Of a stretch of 40,460 nt of DNA, positions 1 to 8,197 are shown in pieces. Source of the DNA: Saprospiraceae bacterium (GTDB lineage Bacteria > Bacteroidota > Bacteroidia > Chitinophagales > Saprospiraceae). The stretch spans positions 10,929 to 51,388 of the forward strand of contig JAHDES010000044.1 of assembly GCA_020628645.1 (NCBI GenBank). The letters run 5' to 3'. Below the pieces are notes generated by a model. The model was given only the letters and a program-made list of their open reading frames with translations. It had not been told where the DNA came from and did no database searches. The position numbers and the translations under genes are program-made. Positions within the stretch are counted from its first letter, which is position 1; each line of letters opens with the position of its first letter.

Positions 1-995
1 ATTCAAGTACGCTTACTTTCACCGCACAAGAAGAATGCGTCGAAATTGGTACAACTAACATAACGATCAATGCATTACAACAAATGAACTTGGCTACCGT
101 CGATCCAATCTGTGAAAATACTACGCCCTTTAGTCTAGATGATTTACTCGATCCAAATTTCTCTGCTGGTTCTTGGTCAGGAGATGGCGTGAATAGTAAT
201 AATGAATTTGATCCAAGTTTACTAGCAGATGGAAGCAATTCAAGTACGCTTACTTTCACCGCACAAGAAGAATGCGTCGAAATTGGTACAACAAGCATAA
301 GCATCAATGCCTTACAGCAAATGGCACTCACTACTCCTGATCCTGTTTGTGAAAATGCCACACCTTTTAGTTTAGACGATTTTGTCGATCCTAATTTTTC
401 AACGGGCACTTGGTCAGGTGTTGGCGTGAACAATAATGAATTTGATCCAAGCTTATTAGCAGATGGCGTCAATACAAGTACGCTTAGTTTTACAACACAA
501 GAAGAATGCGTCGAAATTGGAACAACAAGCATAAGCATCAATGCTTTACAGCAAATGACACTCGCTACTCCTGATCCTATTTGTGAAAATACTACATCAT
601 TCAGTTTAGATGATTTTACTGATCCAAATTTCAGTGCTGGTACTTGGTCAGGTGATGGCGTGAACAATAATGAATTTGATCCAACCAATCTTACAGGTAC
701 GATTACCTTGACCTTTTTTCCTGATGAAAATTGTGTGGTAGAAAGCTCTACTATTATAGAAATAACAACTCCTGGCCCGCTCAGTCTTAGTACTCCTGAT
801 CCTATTTGTGAAAATGAAAATCTTTTATTACTCAATCAATTTGAAGATCCTGATTTTCCTTCTGGTACTTGGTCAGGTATAGGGGTCAACGATAATGAAT
901 TCGATCCTACTGGGCAAAATGGCATGGTAGAATTAAGCTTTGAACCTACAGGTTGTGCCGAAATTACCAGTATTTTTATAGATGTATTGGCTATA
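1..995 (+). repeat. In-gene tandem repeats, ~237/234-bp units
   Basis: Units start at about 72, 309, 543 and 780, after a partial unit at the window edge, and fade in similarity downstream. The first ~55 bases of the window are identical to 238-292. That points to recent duplication or gene conversion between neighbouring units, while the units after ~780 are recognisable mainly at protein level. Unit lengths are multiples of three (79, 78, 79 codons), so copy-number changes keep the frame. Confidence 0.9.
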
Positions 996-2909
996 GCAAC
1001 TCCTAATTTAAGTACTGACGTACCCACTTCTCTATGCGAAAATGATAATTCTATAGATTTATCCACTTACACCTCTAATGATTATCCTAATGGAATATGG
1101 GAAATCGAAGGAACAACGACCCCAATATTTAATCCATCTGAACAATTAGGCACGAATTCTCTTAACTTTAATTCAGGAGAATATTGTACCATGCCCGTTT
1201 CACTTGAACTCTTGGTTGAACCTTCTATTACTCCAAGTTTGACAGCTGGAGAGGTTTGTGAAGGATTGGGAAGTGTACCTGTTCTTTTATTTGGAGATAT
1301 GGATTATCCTACTGGAACTTGGTCTTCTCCGACTCTTGATGTATTGAATGAAAATTTAGTCCTCGACACCCCAGGTTCTTATACTTTAAATTTTCTAGCT
1401 GATGTTAATTGTGCTGAACTTGTTTCTACTCAAATAGACATCATTCCAGAAGCACTTTCTCAATCTACTTTTAGTGAAGCCATTTGTAGTGGAGAAACCA
1501 TAGAGATTGAAGGGCTTACATTTGATGAAAATAACCTTAGTGGAGAAGTCGTCATTCCAACTAGCGACCCATTGGCTTGTGATAGTGTGATCTTTGTCAA
1601 TCTTAATTTAGACATCAATCCAGAATTGTCTTTAACAATAGATGAAGAAATTTGTGCAGGACAAGAAGCAATCCTCCAAATTAATAGTACAACAGATAAT
1701 AATTTTGATTTAGTCTATTCCAATGGAAATGAAACCTTTGAAATCAATAATATTTCTAATGGTAGCATGATCAATGTTTCACCTACAGTAGCTACAACCT
1801 ACAGTATTGTCCAAATCAATGCGTATGATTCCAACTGTGCTCCTGAAATTGGAGCAGATGCAAGTGTTAACATTACAGAATTAACTCTTACCGCTACAAG
1901 TTTAAATACCTCCAATGGTTTTGATATAAGTTGTAATGGCTCAGCTGATGGAGCAATTAGTGTAGCTCCTAATAATGGTACAGCACCTTATTCTTACTTA
2001 TGGAATACCAATGCTACGACGAATCAAATTGAAAATCTTCCACCTGCTACTTATATTGTTACCGTAACAGATGCCAACAATTGTGAAAGTGAAGAAACTT
2101 TAACACTTACTGAACCACCTGCTAATGAAATTGCCTTACAAGCAAATTCTCCTGCATGTTCTGGCACTGCTGGAAGTGTAACGATCGACTTAATCGCAGG
2201 AGCTGCAAATTCCTACGAATATTCTTTAGATGGTATTCAATTTGAAAGCATCACTAGTTTCCCTTTTATGGTAAATAATATCTTAGCTGGAGATTATCAA
2301 TTAAGTGTTCAAGATGAAAACGATTGTCAGGTAGCAGAAACATTTACTATAGATGAATCCATTGAAGCAGAAGTTGCTATCGCGAATGGAAATATAGGAT
2401 TAACGGTAGGAGAATCAACCAATTTGACTTTACAAACCAATCTTAATCCTGTCTCTATAGTTTGGTCTGCTAATAATGCTGTAGTGGATTGTACGAATTG
2501 TGAAACGCTTCCTATTGCTCCAACGAATACGACCACTTATTCTGTTACTGCTACAGATGCGAATGGTTGTTCTGAAACTGATCAAATTATTGTAGTGGTT
2601 GAACAGGCGGATCAAAAAAATATTTTCATCCCTAATGTTTTTAGTCCAAATGCAGATGGATTTAATGATTATTTCTTGGTGTATGGAAATGAGCGAATTC
2701 AACAGATTAATTATGTCCATGTTTTTGATCGTTGGGGAACGCAAGTATTCAGTACAACAGCGATGATGCCCAATGATGAACTGACAGGTTGGGATGGCAT
2801 GTTCCGCAATCAAAAACTACAAACAGGTACATATACTTATGTTTTAGAAGTAGAATATGATACAGGTCTGATCGAAATAATCGAAGGGGATGTTAGTTTA
2901 GTCCGATAG
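1..2909 (+). CDS. Giant repetitive T9SS surface protein, 3' part (5' end outside window)
   Basis: The frame is open from the first bases of the window (codons from base 3), so this is the C-terminal ~970 residues of a larger protein; the ATG at 84 is only an internal Met. The visible part begins with about six degenerate repeats of 72-79 residues, each with a CEN motif, a DPxFxxGTWSG motif, NEFDP and a second Cys. A SprB-like repeat follows (ISCNGSADGAISV ... YIVTVTDANNCES), then a related repeat, a PKD-like module, and a C-terminal gliding-motility domain (NVFSPNADGFNDYF, FDRWG, GWDG, GTYTYVLE). In this family that tail is the type B signal for type IX secretion and surface attachment. Likely role, by inference: adhesin or gliding-associated filament. 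Partner proteins cannot be told. Family call confident, function less so. Confidence 0.9.
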   Translation, partial: SSTLTFTAQEECVEIGTTNITINALQQMNLATVDPICENTTPFSLDDLLDPNFSAGSWSGDGVNSNNEFDPSLLADGSNSSTLTFTAQEECVEIGTTSISINALQQMALTTPDPVCENATPFSLDDFVDPNFSTGTWSGVGVNNNEFDPSLLADGVNTSTLSFTTQEECVEIGTTSISINALQQMTLATPDPICENTTSFSLDDFTDPNFSAGTWSGDGVNNNEFDPTNLTGTITLTFFPDENCVVESSTIIEITTPGPLSLSTPDPICENENLLLLNQFEDPDFPSGTWSGIGVNDNEFDPTGQNGMVELSFEPTGCAEITSIFIDVLAIATPNLSTDVPTSLCENDNSIDLSTYTSNDYPNGIWEIEGTTTPIFNPSEQLGTNSLNFNSGEYCTMPVSLELLVEPSITPSLTAGEVCEGLGSVPVLLFGDMDYPTGTWSSPTLDVLNENLVLDTPGSYTLNFLADVNCAELVSTQIDIIPEALSQSTFSEAICSGETIEIEGLTFDENNLSGEVVIPTSDPLACDSVIFVNLNLDINPELSLTIDEEICAGQEAILQINSTTDNNFDLVYSNGNETFEINNISNGSMINVSPTVATTYSIVQINAYDSNCAPEIGADASVNITELTLTATSLNTSNGFDISCNGSADGAISVAPNNGTAPYSYLWNTNATTNQIENLPPATYIVTVTDANNCESEETLTLTEPPANEIALQANSPACSGTAGSVTIDLIAGAANSYEYSLDGIQFESITSFPFMVNNILAGDYQLSVQDENDCQVAETFTIDESIEAEVAIANGNIGLTVGESTNLTLQTNLNPVSIVWSANNAVVDCTNCETLPIAPTNTTTYSVTATDANGCSETDQIIVVVEQADQKNIFIPNVFSPNADGFNDYFLVYGNERIQQINYVHVFDRWGTQVFSTTAMMPNDELTGWDGMFRNQKLQTGTYTYVLEVEYDTGLIEIIEGDVSLVR

Positions 2910-2937
2910 TTATCAATACTTATTTCCTTAGTGTGTT

Positions 2938-3010
2938 TGATTTTCGTTAATTTAGCGATTGCAAATTGGTTTGATTAAACTTCTTTTCAATCCTTTTTTA
3001 ACGAAAATCA
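2938..3010. repeat. 13-bp perfect inverted repeat upstream of the amidohydrolase gene
   Basis: TGATTTTCGTTAA at 2938-2950 is the exact reverse complement of 2998-3010, with 47 bases between. The right arm ends six bases before the ATG at 3017. It could be a regulator-binding pair, a long-range 5'-UTR hairpin occluding the start, or a weak terminator for the preceding gene. The sequence alone does not decide. Confidence 0.6.
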
Positions 3011-3016
3011 TTTACA

Positions 3017-6000
3017 ATGCTTAAAAATAACCTATCTCTTTTCATTTGCTTTTTAATAGTCAACCTTTCCCTCGCTCAAGATAAAGACAGCAAAAAATGG
3101 GATGTTAATAATCCTCCCGGTGATTCCAAAGAAGTAGAATTTACCGTCAAAGAAGGAACTTGGATGAATCTTGATGTTAGTCCTGATGGTCAAACAATCG
3201 CTTTTGATTTATTAGGAGATATTTATACCATTCCTATTTCAGGCGGAACTGCCAAAGCCATTCGAACAGGGCTCGCCTATGAAGTTCAACCACGTTTTAG
3301 TCCTGATGGAAAACAATTGTCCTTTACTTCAGATGCAGGCGGTGGCGATAATGTTTGGATTATGAATACCGATGGAAGCGATGCCAAACAAATCACCAAA
3401 GAAGATTTTCGTTTATTAAACAATGCCGTTTGGATGCCTGATGGGCAATATTTAGTCGCTAGAAAACACTTTACTTCACAACGTTCCTTAGGTGCTGGTG
3501 AAATGTGGATGTACCATAAAAGTGGCGGTAGCGGAATGCAACTCACCAAACGTAAAAATGACCAGCAAGACGTCAATGAACCTTGTATTTCACCTGATGG
3601 ACGCTATGTCTATTTTAGTGAAGATATGTATCCAGGTGGCTATTTTCAATACAATAAAGATCCCAATAGCCAGATTTTTGTTATCAAACAACTAGACCGT
3701 GAAACGGGTAAAACCAAAACGATCATCGCTGGTCCAGGCGGAGCTTGCCGTCCACAAATTTCTAATGATGGAAAAACAATGGCGTACGTTCGTCGTGTTC
3801 GAACAAAATCGGTCTTATTTGTACACAATCTTGAAACTGGAGAAGAATATCCTATTTTTGAAGGTTTAAGTAAAGATCAACAAGAAGCTTGGACTATCTT
3901 TGGTATTTATACAGGCTTTGATTGGATGCCCGATGATAAATCTATCGTCATTTGGGGACAAGGAAAAATCTGGAATGTACCAGTAGATGGCAGTACGGCT
4001 AAAGAAATTCCATTTACCGTAAATGCCAAGCATAAATTGATGGAAACAGTTCGTTTTGAGCAAAAAGTACATGAAGATGAATTTACCGTAAATGTGATCC
4101 GTCAAGCAACGACTTCTCCTGACGGAAAAACCTTACTATTTAATGCAGTCGGTCATCTTTGGACAAAAGATTTGCCTCGCGGAAAACCTAAGCGTTTAAC
4201 GGATGATAGCCATTTTGAGTTTGAACCTTCTTATTCAAAAAATGGAAATAAAATGGTCTACGTTTCTTGGGATGATGAGGAAATGGGCGCGATTTATATC
4301 ATGGATGTTGCTAGTAAACGAAAAACGAAAGTTACTTCCAAAAAAGGAATTTATCGTACGCCACGATTTTCGCCAGATGGCAAACAAATTGTCTTCCGAA
4401 AAGAAGGAGGAAATGGACATCAAGGATTCGTTCATACCAAAAATCCAGGTATTTATACCATTAATACAGATGGTTCAGATGAAAAATTAGTCGTTCCACA
4501 AGGAGAACATCCTCGTTTTTCTGTTGATGGAAAACGTATCTTTTTTCAAACAGGTGGCTACTTATTTGGTAGCTTAACCAAAGCTTACAAAAGTGTTGAT
4601 CTCAATGGAAAAGACGAAATGACCCTTTTCAATGCCAAATATGCGAATCAATTTGTACCAAGTCCTGATAATAAATGGATTGCCTTTATCGAATTGCATA
4701 AAGTCTATGTAGCTCCTATGCCCATAACAGGACAAACGGTGGGGATTAGTTCGAGCACTAAAGCAATTCCTGTAGCTCCCGTTTCCAAAGATGCAGGTAT
4801 TGGATTGCATTGGTCGGCAGATAGTAAAAAAATTCATTGGACCTTAGGAGAAGAATATTTTACGGATGAACTTCGTGAACGATTTCTATATTTAGAAGGA
4901 GCAGTAGATAGTATTCCTCCTTTAGATTCTGTTGGGATTCGAGTGGGTTTAGAATTAGAAATGGATAAACCTGAAGGAACTATTGTTTTGAGCAATGCTC
5001 GAATTATCACAATGGAAGGGGAAAAAGTAATTGAAAATGGAGTCGTTGTAGTAGAAGAAAATAAAATTGTAGCGGTTGGTACGAGAGAAGAAGTCAATGT
5101 TCCACGAAATGCAACGATCATAGATTGTAGTGGAAAAACCATCATGCCCGGGATTATTGATGTACACGCTCATTTGGGCGCCTTCCGTTATGGATTAAGT
5201 CCACAAAAACATTGGCAATATTATGCGAATTTAGCCTACGGCATCACAACTACACACGATCCTTCTTCCAATTCTGAAATGACTTTTTCACAATCTGAAA
5301 TGATAAAAGCAGGTATTATGAAAGGGCCTCGAATTTATTCGACAGGAACGATTTTATATGGTGCAGATGGCGATTTTAAAGCAGTGGTAAACAGTTTAGA
5401 TGATGCCTTATCTACGCTTCGTCGCACCAAAGCGTATGGCGCCTTTTCTGTAAAGAGTTATAATCAACCTCGTCGCGAGCAACGCCAACAAGTTATGGAG
5501 GCAGCCCGTCAGTTGGAAATCAATGTTTATCCAGAAGGGGGTTCTTTTTTCTATCATAATTTAAGTATGGTGATGGATGGTCATACGGGGGTAGAGCATA
5601 ATATTCCTGTTGCCCCTTTATATGATGATGTGGTTCAATTGTGGTCAAAAACAAAATCTGGAAATACACCTACTTTAATTGTAAATTATGGTAGTGTAAA
5701 TGGGGAATATTATTGGTATCAAAAAACGAATGTTTGGGAAAAAGAGCGTTTGTTAAACTTCACCCCTCGTCCGATTATAGATTCTCGTTCCCGTCATCGT
5801 ATGATGTTACCTGACGAAGAGTATGAAAATGGACATATTCTCACCTCAAAATCTTGTACTAAACTACAAAATGCAGGTGTCAACATCAATCTTGGTTCAC
5901 ATGGTCAACTACAAGGATTGGGCGCGCATTGGGAGTTGTGGATGATTGCACAAGGCGGTATGTCTAATCATCAAGCGCTTCGTGCTGCTACGATGAATGG

Positions 6001-6289
6001 TGCAGAATATCTGGGTATGGATAAAGAAATTGGTTCGATTAAGGTTGGTAAATTAGCAGACTTGATCGTCCTAGAAAAAAATCCATTGGATGATATTTTA
6101 AATACTGAATTTGTAGAATACACCATGATGAATGGTCGTCTGTATGATGCCGCTACTTTAAATGAAATAGGAAATCACCCAAGCGAACGCACCGAATTTT
6201 ACTGGGAACGTGAAGGAAGTGGAAATGCTTATCCATTTCACGCCAAATCAAAAAGTTTTATGCAACCGCAATGTTTGTGTAGACAGTAA
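3017..6289 (+). CDS. Secreted beta-propeller (PD40/TolB-like) amidohydrolase fusion
   Basis: 1090 residues with an N-terminal signal peptide ending near LSLAQ, so extracytoplasmic. Residues ~45-600 hold repeated propeller blades of the PD40/WD40-like type (SPDGKQLSF, SPDGRYVYF, SPDGKTLLF, SPDGKQIVF). Residues ~660-1070 form a metal-dependent amidohydrolase domain. It opens with an IIDCSGKTIMPGIIDVHAH segment whose metal-binding HxH is H717/H719, and closes with the usual GSIKVGKLADLIVL strand. Enzymes of this build hydrolyse amide or cyclic imide bonds, and the propeller may gate peptide-like substrates as in tricorn-type peptidases (inference). The substrate is unknown. The gene stands alone, 107 bp after the surface protein, with no T9SS tail. 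Confidence 0.88.
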   Translation: MLKNNLSLFICFLIVNLSLAQDKDSKKWDVNNPPGDSKEVEFTVKEGTWMNLDVSPDGQTIAFDLLGDIYTIPISGGTAKAIRTGLAYEVQPRFSPDGKQLSFTSDAGGGDNVWIMNTDGSDAKQITKEDFRLLNNAVWMPDGQYLVARKHFTSQRSLGAGEMWMYHKSGGSGMQLTKRKNDQQDVNEPCISPDGRYVYFSEDMYPGGYFQYNKDPNSQIFVIKQLDRETGKTKTIIAGPGGACRPQISNDGKTMAYVRRVRTKSVLFVHNLETGEEYPIFEGLSKDQQEAWTIFGIYTGFDWMPDDKSIVIWGQGKIWNVPVDGSTAKEIPFTVNAKHKLMETVRFEQKVHEDEFTVNVIRQATTSPDGKTLLFNAVGHLWTKDLPRGKPKRLTDDSHFEFEPSYSKNGNKMVYVSWDDEEMGAIYIMDVASKRKTKVTSKKGIYRTPRFSPDGKQIVFRKEGGNGHQGFVHTKNPGIYTINTDGSDEKLVVPQGEHPRFSVDGKRIFFQTGGYLFGSLTKAYKSVDLNGKDEMTLFNAKYANQFVPSPDNKWIAFIELHKVYVAPMPITGQTVGISSSTKAIPVAPVSKDAGIGLHWSADSKKIHWTLGEEYFTDELRERFLYLEGAVDSIPPLDSVGIRVGLELEMDKPEGTIVLSNARIITMEGEKVIENGVVVVEENKIVAVGTREEVNVPRNATIIDCSGKTIMPGIIDVHAHLGAFRYGLSPQKHWQYYANLAYGITTTHDPSSNSEMTFSQSEMIKAGIMKGPRIYSTGTILYGADGDFKAVVNSLDDALSTLRRTKAYGAFSVKSYNQPRREQRQQVMEAARQLEINVYPEGGSFFYHNLSMVMDGHTGVEHNIPVAPLYDDVVQLWSKTKSGNTPTLIVNYGSVNGEYYWYQKTNVWEKERLLNFTPRPIIDSRSRHRMMLPDEEYENGHILTSKSCTKLQNAGVNINLGSHGQLQGLGAHWELWMIAQGGMSNHQALRAATMNGAEYLGMDKEIGSIKVGKLADLIVLEKNPLDDILNTEFVEYTMMNGRLYDAATLNEIGNHPSERTEFYWEREGSGNAYPFHAKSKSFMQPQCLCRQ

Positions 6290-6292
6290 TTT

Positions 6293-6310
6293 TCGAGCTA
6301 GGAAGCTCGA
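6293..6310. repeat. REP-like palindrome 1 (AGGA loop)
   Basis: Stem TCGAGCT (6293-6299) pairs with AGCTCGA (6304-6310) around the tetraloop AGGA. Its core is the exact reverse complement of palindrome 4, so the two enclose palindromes 2 and 3 as an inverted pair. It starts just after the stop codon of the amidohydrolase gene and may also help terminate it. Confidence 0.8.
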
Positions 6311-6320
6311 TAGATATTTA

Positions 6321-6344
6321 GTGACGAGTTGGGAAACTCGTCAC
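6321..6344. repeat. REP-like palindrome 2 (GGGA loop)
   Basis: A 10-bp perfect stem, GTGACGAGTT (6321-6330) with AACTCGTCAC (6335-6344), around loop GGGA. Same orientation as palindrome 1. The inner stem CGAGTT/AACTCG also occurs in palindrome 6 at 33192. Confidence 0.8.
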
Positions 6345-6359
6345 TTCTCATTATTGATG

Positions 6360-6381
6360 GGCAAAGTTTCCTAACTTTGCC
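6360..6381. repeat. REP-like palindrome 3 (TCCT loop)
   Basis: A 9-bp stem, GGCAAAGTT (6360-6368) with AACTTTGCC (6373-6381), around loop TCCT. It is in the opposite orientation to palindromes 1 and 2. On the minus strand it is preceded directly by TTAG, a possible counterpart of the conserved tetranucleotide beside REP hairpins. Confidence 0.8.
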
Positions 6382-6394
6382 TAAACCTATCACT

Positions 6395-6410
6395 CGAGCT
6401 TCCTAGCTCG
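6395..6410. repeat. REP-like palindrome 4 (TCCT loop)
   Basis: Stem CGAGCT/AGCTCG around TCCT, the exact inverted copy of palindrome 1. On the minus strand it is preceded by TAAG. It ends 17 bases before the transposase start codon, so it lies in the promoter or leader of that gene. Confidence 0.8.
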
Positions 6411-6427
6411 CTTATAATAAAACTACA

Positions 6428-7000
6428 ATGAAAAGCTACACCATCCAAAATCAGGATCAACTACATTATTTAACATTCACAACAGTGGGATGGATAGATA
6501 TATTTACTCGCCGAAATTATAAAGAGCTGCTTATTGAAAGTTTACAATTTTGTATTGATGAAAAAAAAGTTATCATCCTTGCCTATGTTATCATGTCCAA
6601 TCATATACATTTGTTAGCAAGAAGCGAACATAAAAATGGTTTATCGGGTTTTGTTCGTGATTTCAAACAATTTACAGCAAAAAATATACATACATTAATG
6701 TTAAAAGAGAGGGAAAGCAGAAAAGAGTGGCTCGAACTCATAATGGAATATCATGCAAAATATAAAGCATCCCATCAAAATTTTCAATTATGGCAATTAG
6801 GTTGCCATGCTATAGAACTATACAGTCCTGAATGGATCAATCAAAAAATGAATTATATTCATCTTAATCCCGTACGAGCAGGTTTAGTGTATGAGGCTGA
6901 AGATTATTATTTTTCTAGTGCTCGATTTTATAGCAAACAAGAAGAACCACTCATCATTGAACCCCTCGAAACATACAATACAATTGGCTTTATTTCTTGA
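6428..7000 (+). CDS. REP-associated tyrosine transposase (RAYT, IS200/IS605 Y1 family)
   Basis: A 190-residue single-domain HUH nuclease. The metal-binding histidine pair is H59-I60-H61 in IMSNHIHLLAR. The catalytic tyrosine is most likely Y143, in MNYIHLNPVRAGLV, the most conserved stretch of RAYT proteins. Length and the C-terminal AEDYYFSSARFY segment fit RAYTs rather than mobile IS200 transposases. Family knowledge: RAYTs bind and nick single-stranded REP hairpins and are usually single-copy and domesticated. The four palindromes directly upstream support this, and no IS ends or target duplication flank the gene. The ATG at 6428 is preceded by an AT-rich leader without a Shine-Dalgarno. 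The reading frame is intact with all key residues, so it is probably active. Confidence 0.9.
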   Translation: MKSYTIQNQDQLHYLTFTTVGWIDIFTRRNYKELLIESLQFCIDEKKVIILAYVIMSNHIHLLARSEHKNGLSGFVRDFKQFTAKNIHTLMLKERESRKEWLELIMEYHAKYKASHQNFQLWQLGCHAIELYSPEWINQKMNYIHLNPVRAGLVYEAEDYYFSSARFYSKQEEPLIIEPLETYNTIGFIS

Positions 7001-7052
7001 TCCGTTTTTCAAAATAAAACATCATCCATTTAAATGTACAGAAATAGCCCAT

Positions 7053-7060
7053 TATCTTTG
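7053..7060 (+). promoter_or_regulatory. Putative -7 element TATCTTTG for the endonuclease gene
   Basis: Matches the Bacteroidota TAnnTTTG element and lies 16 bases before the ATG at 7076. No convincing -33 TTTG is seen. It sits downstream of the alternative ATG at 7034, which argues against that upstream start. Confidence 0.45.
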
Positions 7061-7075
7061 TGTAAAATCACTTTT

Positions 7076-8128
7076 ATGCGTTATCTAATCCTTCTATTTA
7101 TTACGTTACCTGCTTTTTTAAATGCCCAAATTTATCCCAATCTAACAGGAGATGAATTACTCGAAACGATTGTTGAGGGATACAAACCTGATACAGTACC
7201 TACTTATGGTCCTGCGAGGGATATTTTATTTGGAGAAATAGACCGTATCAATAATTTCGTTACTTGTGTCTATACAGGTCATCAGGTGTATTTACCAGAT
7301 GGAGTTGATCCGAGTACGCATATTTTTCAAAATGGAGGGCCAGAAGGTATCAATACCGAACATACGTATCCGCAAAGTATGGGGGCAGAATTTGGCAATC
7401 CTAAAAGTGATATGCACCACCTCTTCCCCACCCTCGCCACTGCCAATGCCGCACGGGGAAGTCTCCCCTTTAAGGAAATCAATGATAATCAAACAGATGA
7501 ATGGTTTTTTCAAACGAATGAACAATCGAATATTCCTTCTTCTAATATTAATGCGTATAGTGAAGTTGAATTTAATGAAGGTTTTGAACCCCGTGAAGAT
7601 CACAAAGGCAATGTAGCACGTGCCATGTTTTATTTTTATACCATGTATCGTTCACAAGCCAATAATGCCAATCCCAATTATTTTGAAGGACAACGAGAAA
7701 CACTCTGTGCTTGGCATTATGCCGATCCTGCTGATTCTAGAGAAATACAACGCACTTATGCCATCTCCGATCATCAATCTGGAAAGGTCAATCCTTTTGT
7801 ATTAGATTGTACCTTGGCGAGTCGTTCTTATTGTGCTGATGTAACGGAACTTTGTACGCCTTCTTCTAATAATGCGATTGTTTTACCAAAAATTAAAGTC
7901 TATCCAAATCCAGCGACTTCTTACCTTCAGATTAAACTAGAAGATAAAGTAGACTATCCTCTACAATTTGAATTGTATAATGCTATTGGTAAATCTTGTG
8001 GCACATATCTTATTAATGATTCACAAACGCAAATTTCACTTAATCTCACCAATGGACTTTATTTTTATACCTTAAAAAATGAAGAAAATTCCATCCTTGC
8101 AAATGATCGTTTGATGATTATAAATTAA
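7076..8128 (+). CDS. Secreted endonuclease I (EndA/NucM family) with T9SS type A tail
   Basis: 350 residues from the ATG at 7076. The same frame extends up to an ATG at 7034, but 7076 opens directly on a signal peptide (MRYLILLFITLPAFLNAQ) and lies after a promoter-like element, so it is preferred. The nuclease core is residues ~90-210. It has NTEHTYPQSMG (H96), the SDMHHLFPT motif (H114/H115), NAARGSLPF, and GNVARAMFYFYTMY, all typical of endonuclease I, a metal-dependent nuclease with little sequence preference. The last ~75 residues, from KIKVYPNPA to the C-terminus, are a T9SS sorting domain. The likely role is degradation of extracellular DNA for nutrients or in biofilms. Confidence 0.92.
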   Translation: MRYLILLFITLPAFLNAQIYPNLTGDELLETIVEGYKPDTVPTYGPARDILFGEIDRINNFVTCVYTGHQVYLPDGVDPSTHIFQNGGPEGINTEHTYPQSMGAEFGNPKSDMHHLFPTLATANAARGSLPFKEINDNQTDEWFFQTNEQSNIPSSNINAYSEVEFNEGFEPREDHKGNVARAMFYFYTMYRSQANNANPNYFEGQRETLCAWHYADPADSREIQRTYAISDHQSGKVNPFVLDCTLASRSYCADVTELCTPSSNNAIVLPKIKVYPNPATSYLQIKLEDKVDYPLQFELYNAIGKSCGTYLINDSQTQISLNLTNGLYFYTLKNEENSILANDRLMIIN

Positions 8129-8197
8129 GCACTTCTAAATTTAAAAAGAAATCATTATTTTAGCTTACTTTTTTTAATCTTCAAAATCAGATGTCCA

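Noticed and set aside
2430-2813. 127-codon minus-strand frame inside the surface-protein gene
   Set aside because: Lies fully opposite a gene with clear domain matches. Its product is compositionally odd and has no motif; it is a mirror of repeat codon usage.
4834-5145. 103-codon minus-strand frame inside the amidohydrolase gene
   Set aside because: Fully antisense to conserved amidohydrolase sequence, rich in Ser/Thr as antisense frames usually are, with no independent support.
6293-6411. CRISPR array
   Set aside because: Palindromes vary in stem sequence, orientation and spacing, there are no uniform direct repeats or spacers, and no cas genes are present.
6293-7075. A complete mobile IS200/IS605 element
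   Set aside because: No TnpB, no left/right end hairpin pair flanking the gene, and palindromes only on the 5' side. RAYT is the better reading.
7034-7075. ATG at 7034 as start of the endonuclease gene
   Set aside because: It would put a charged 14-residue extension before the signal peptide and lies upstream of the probable promoter element at 7053-7060.
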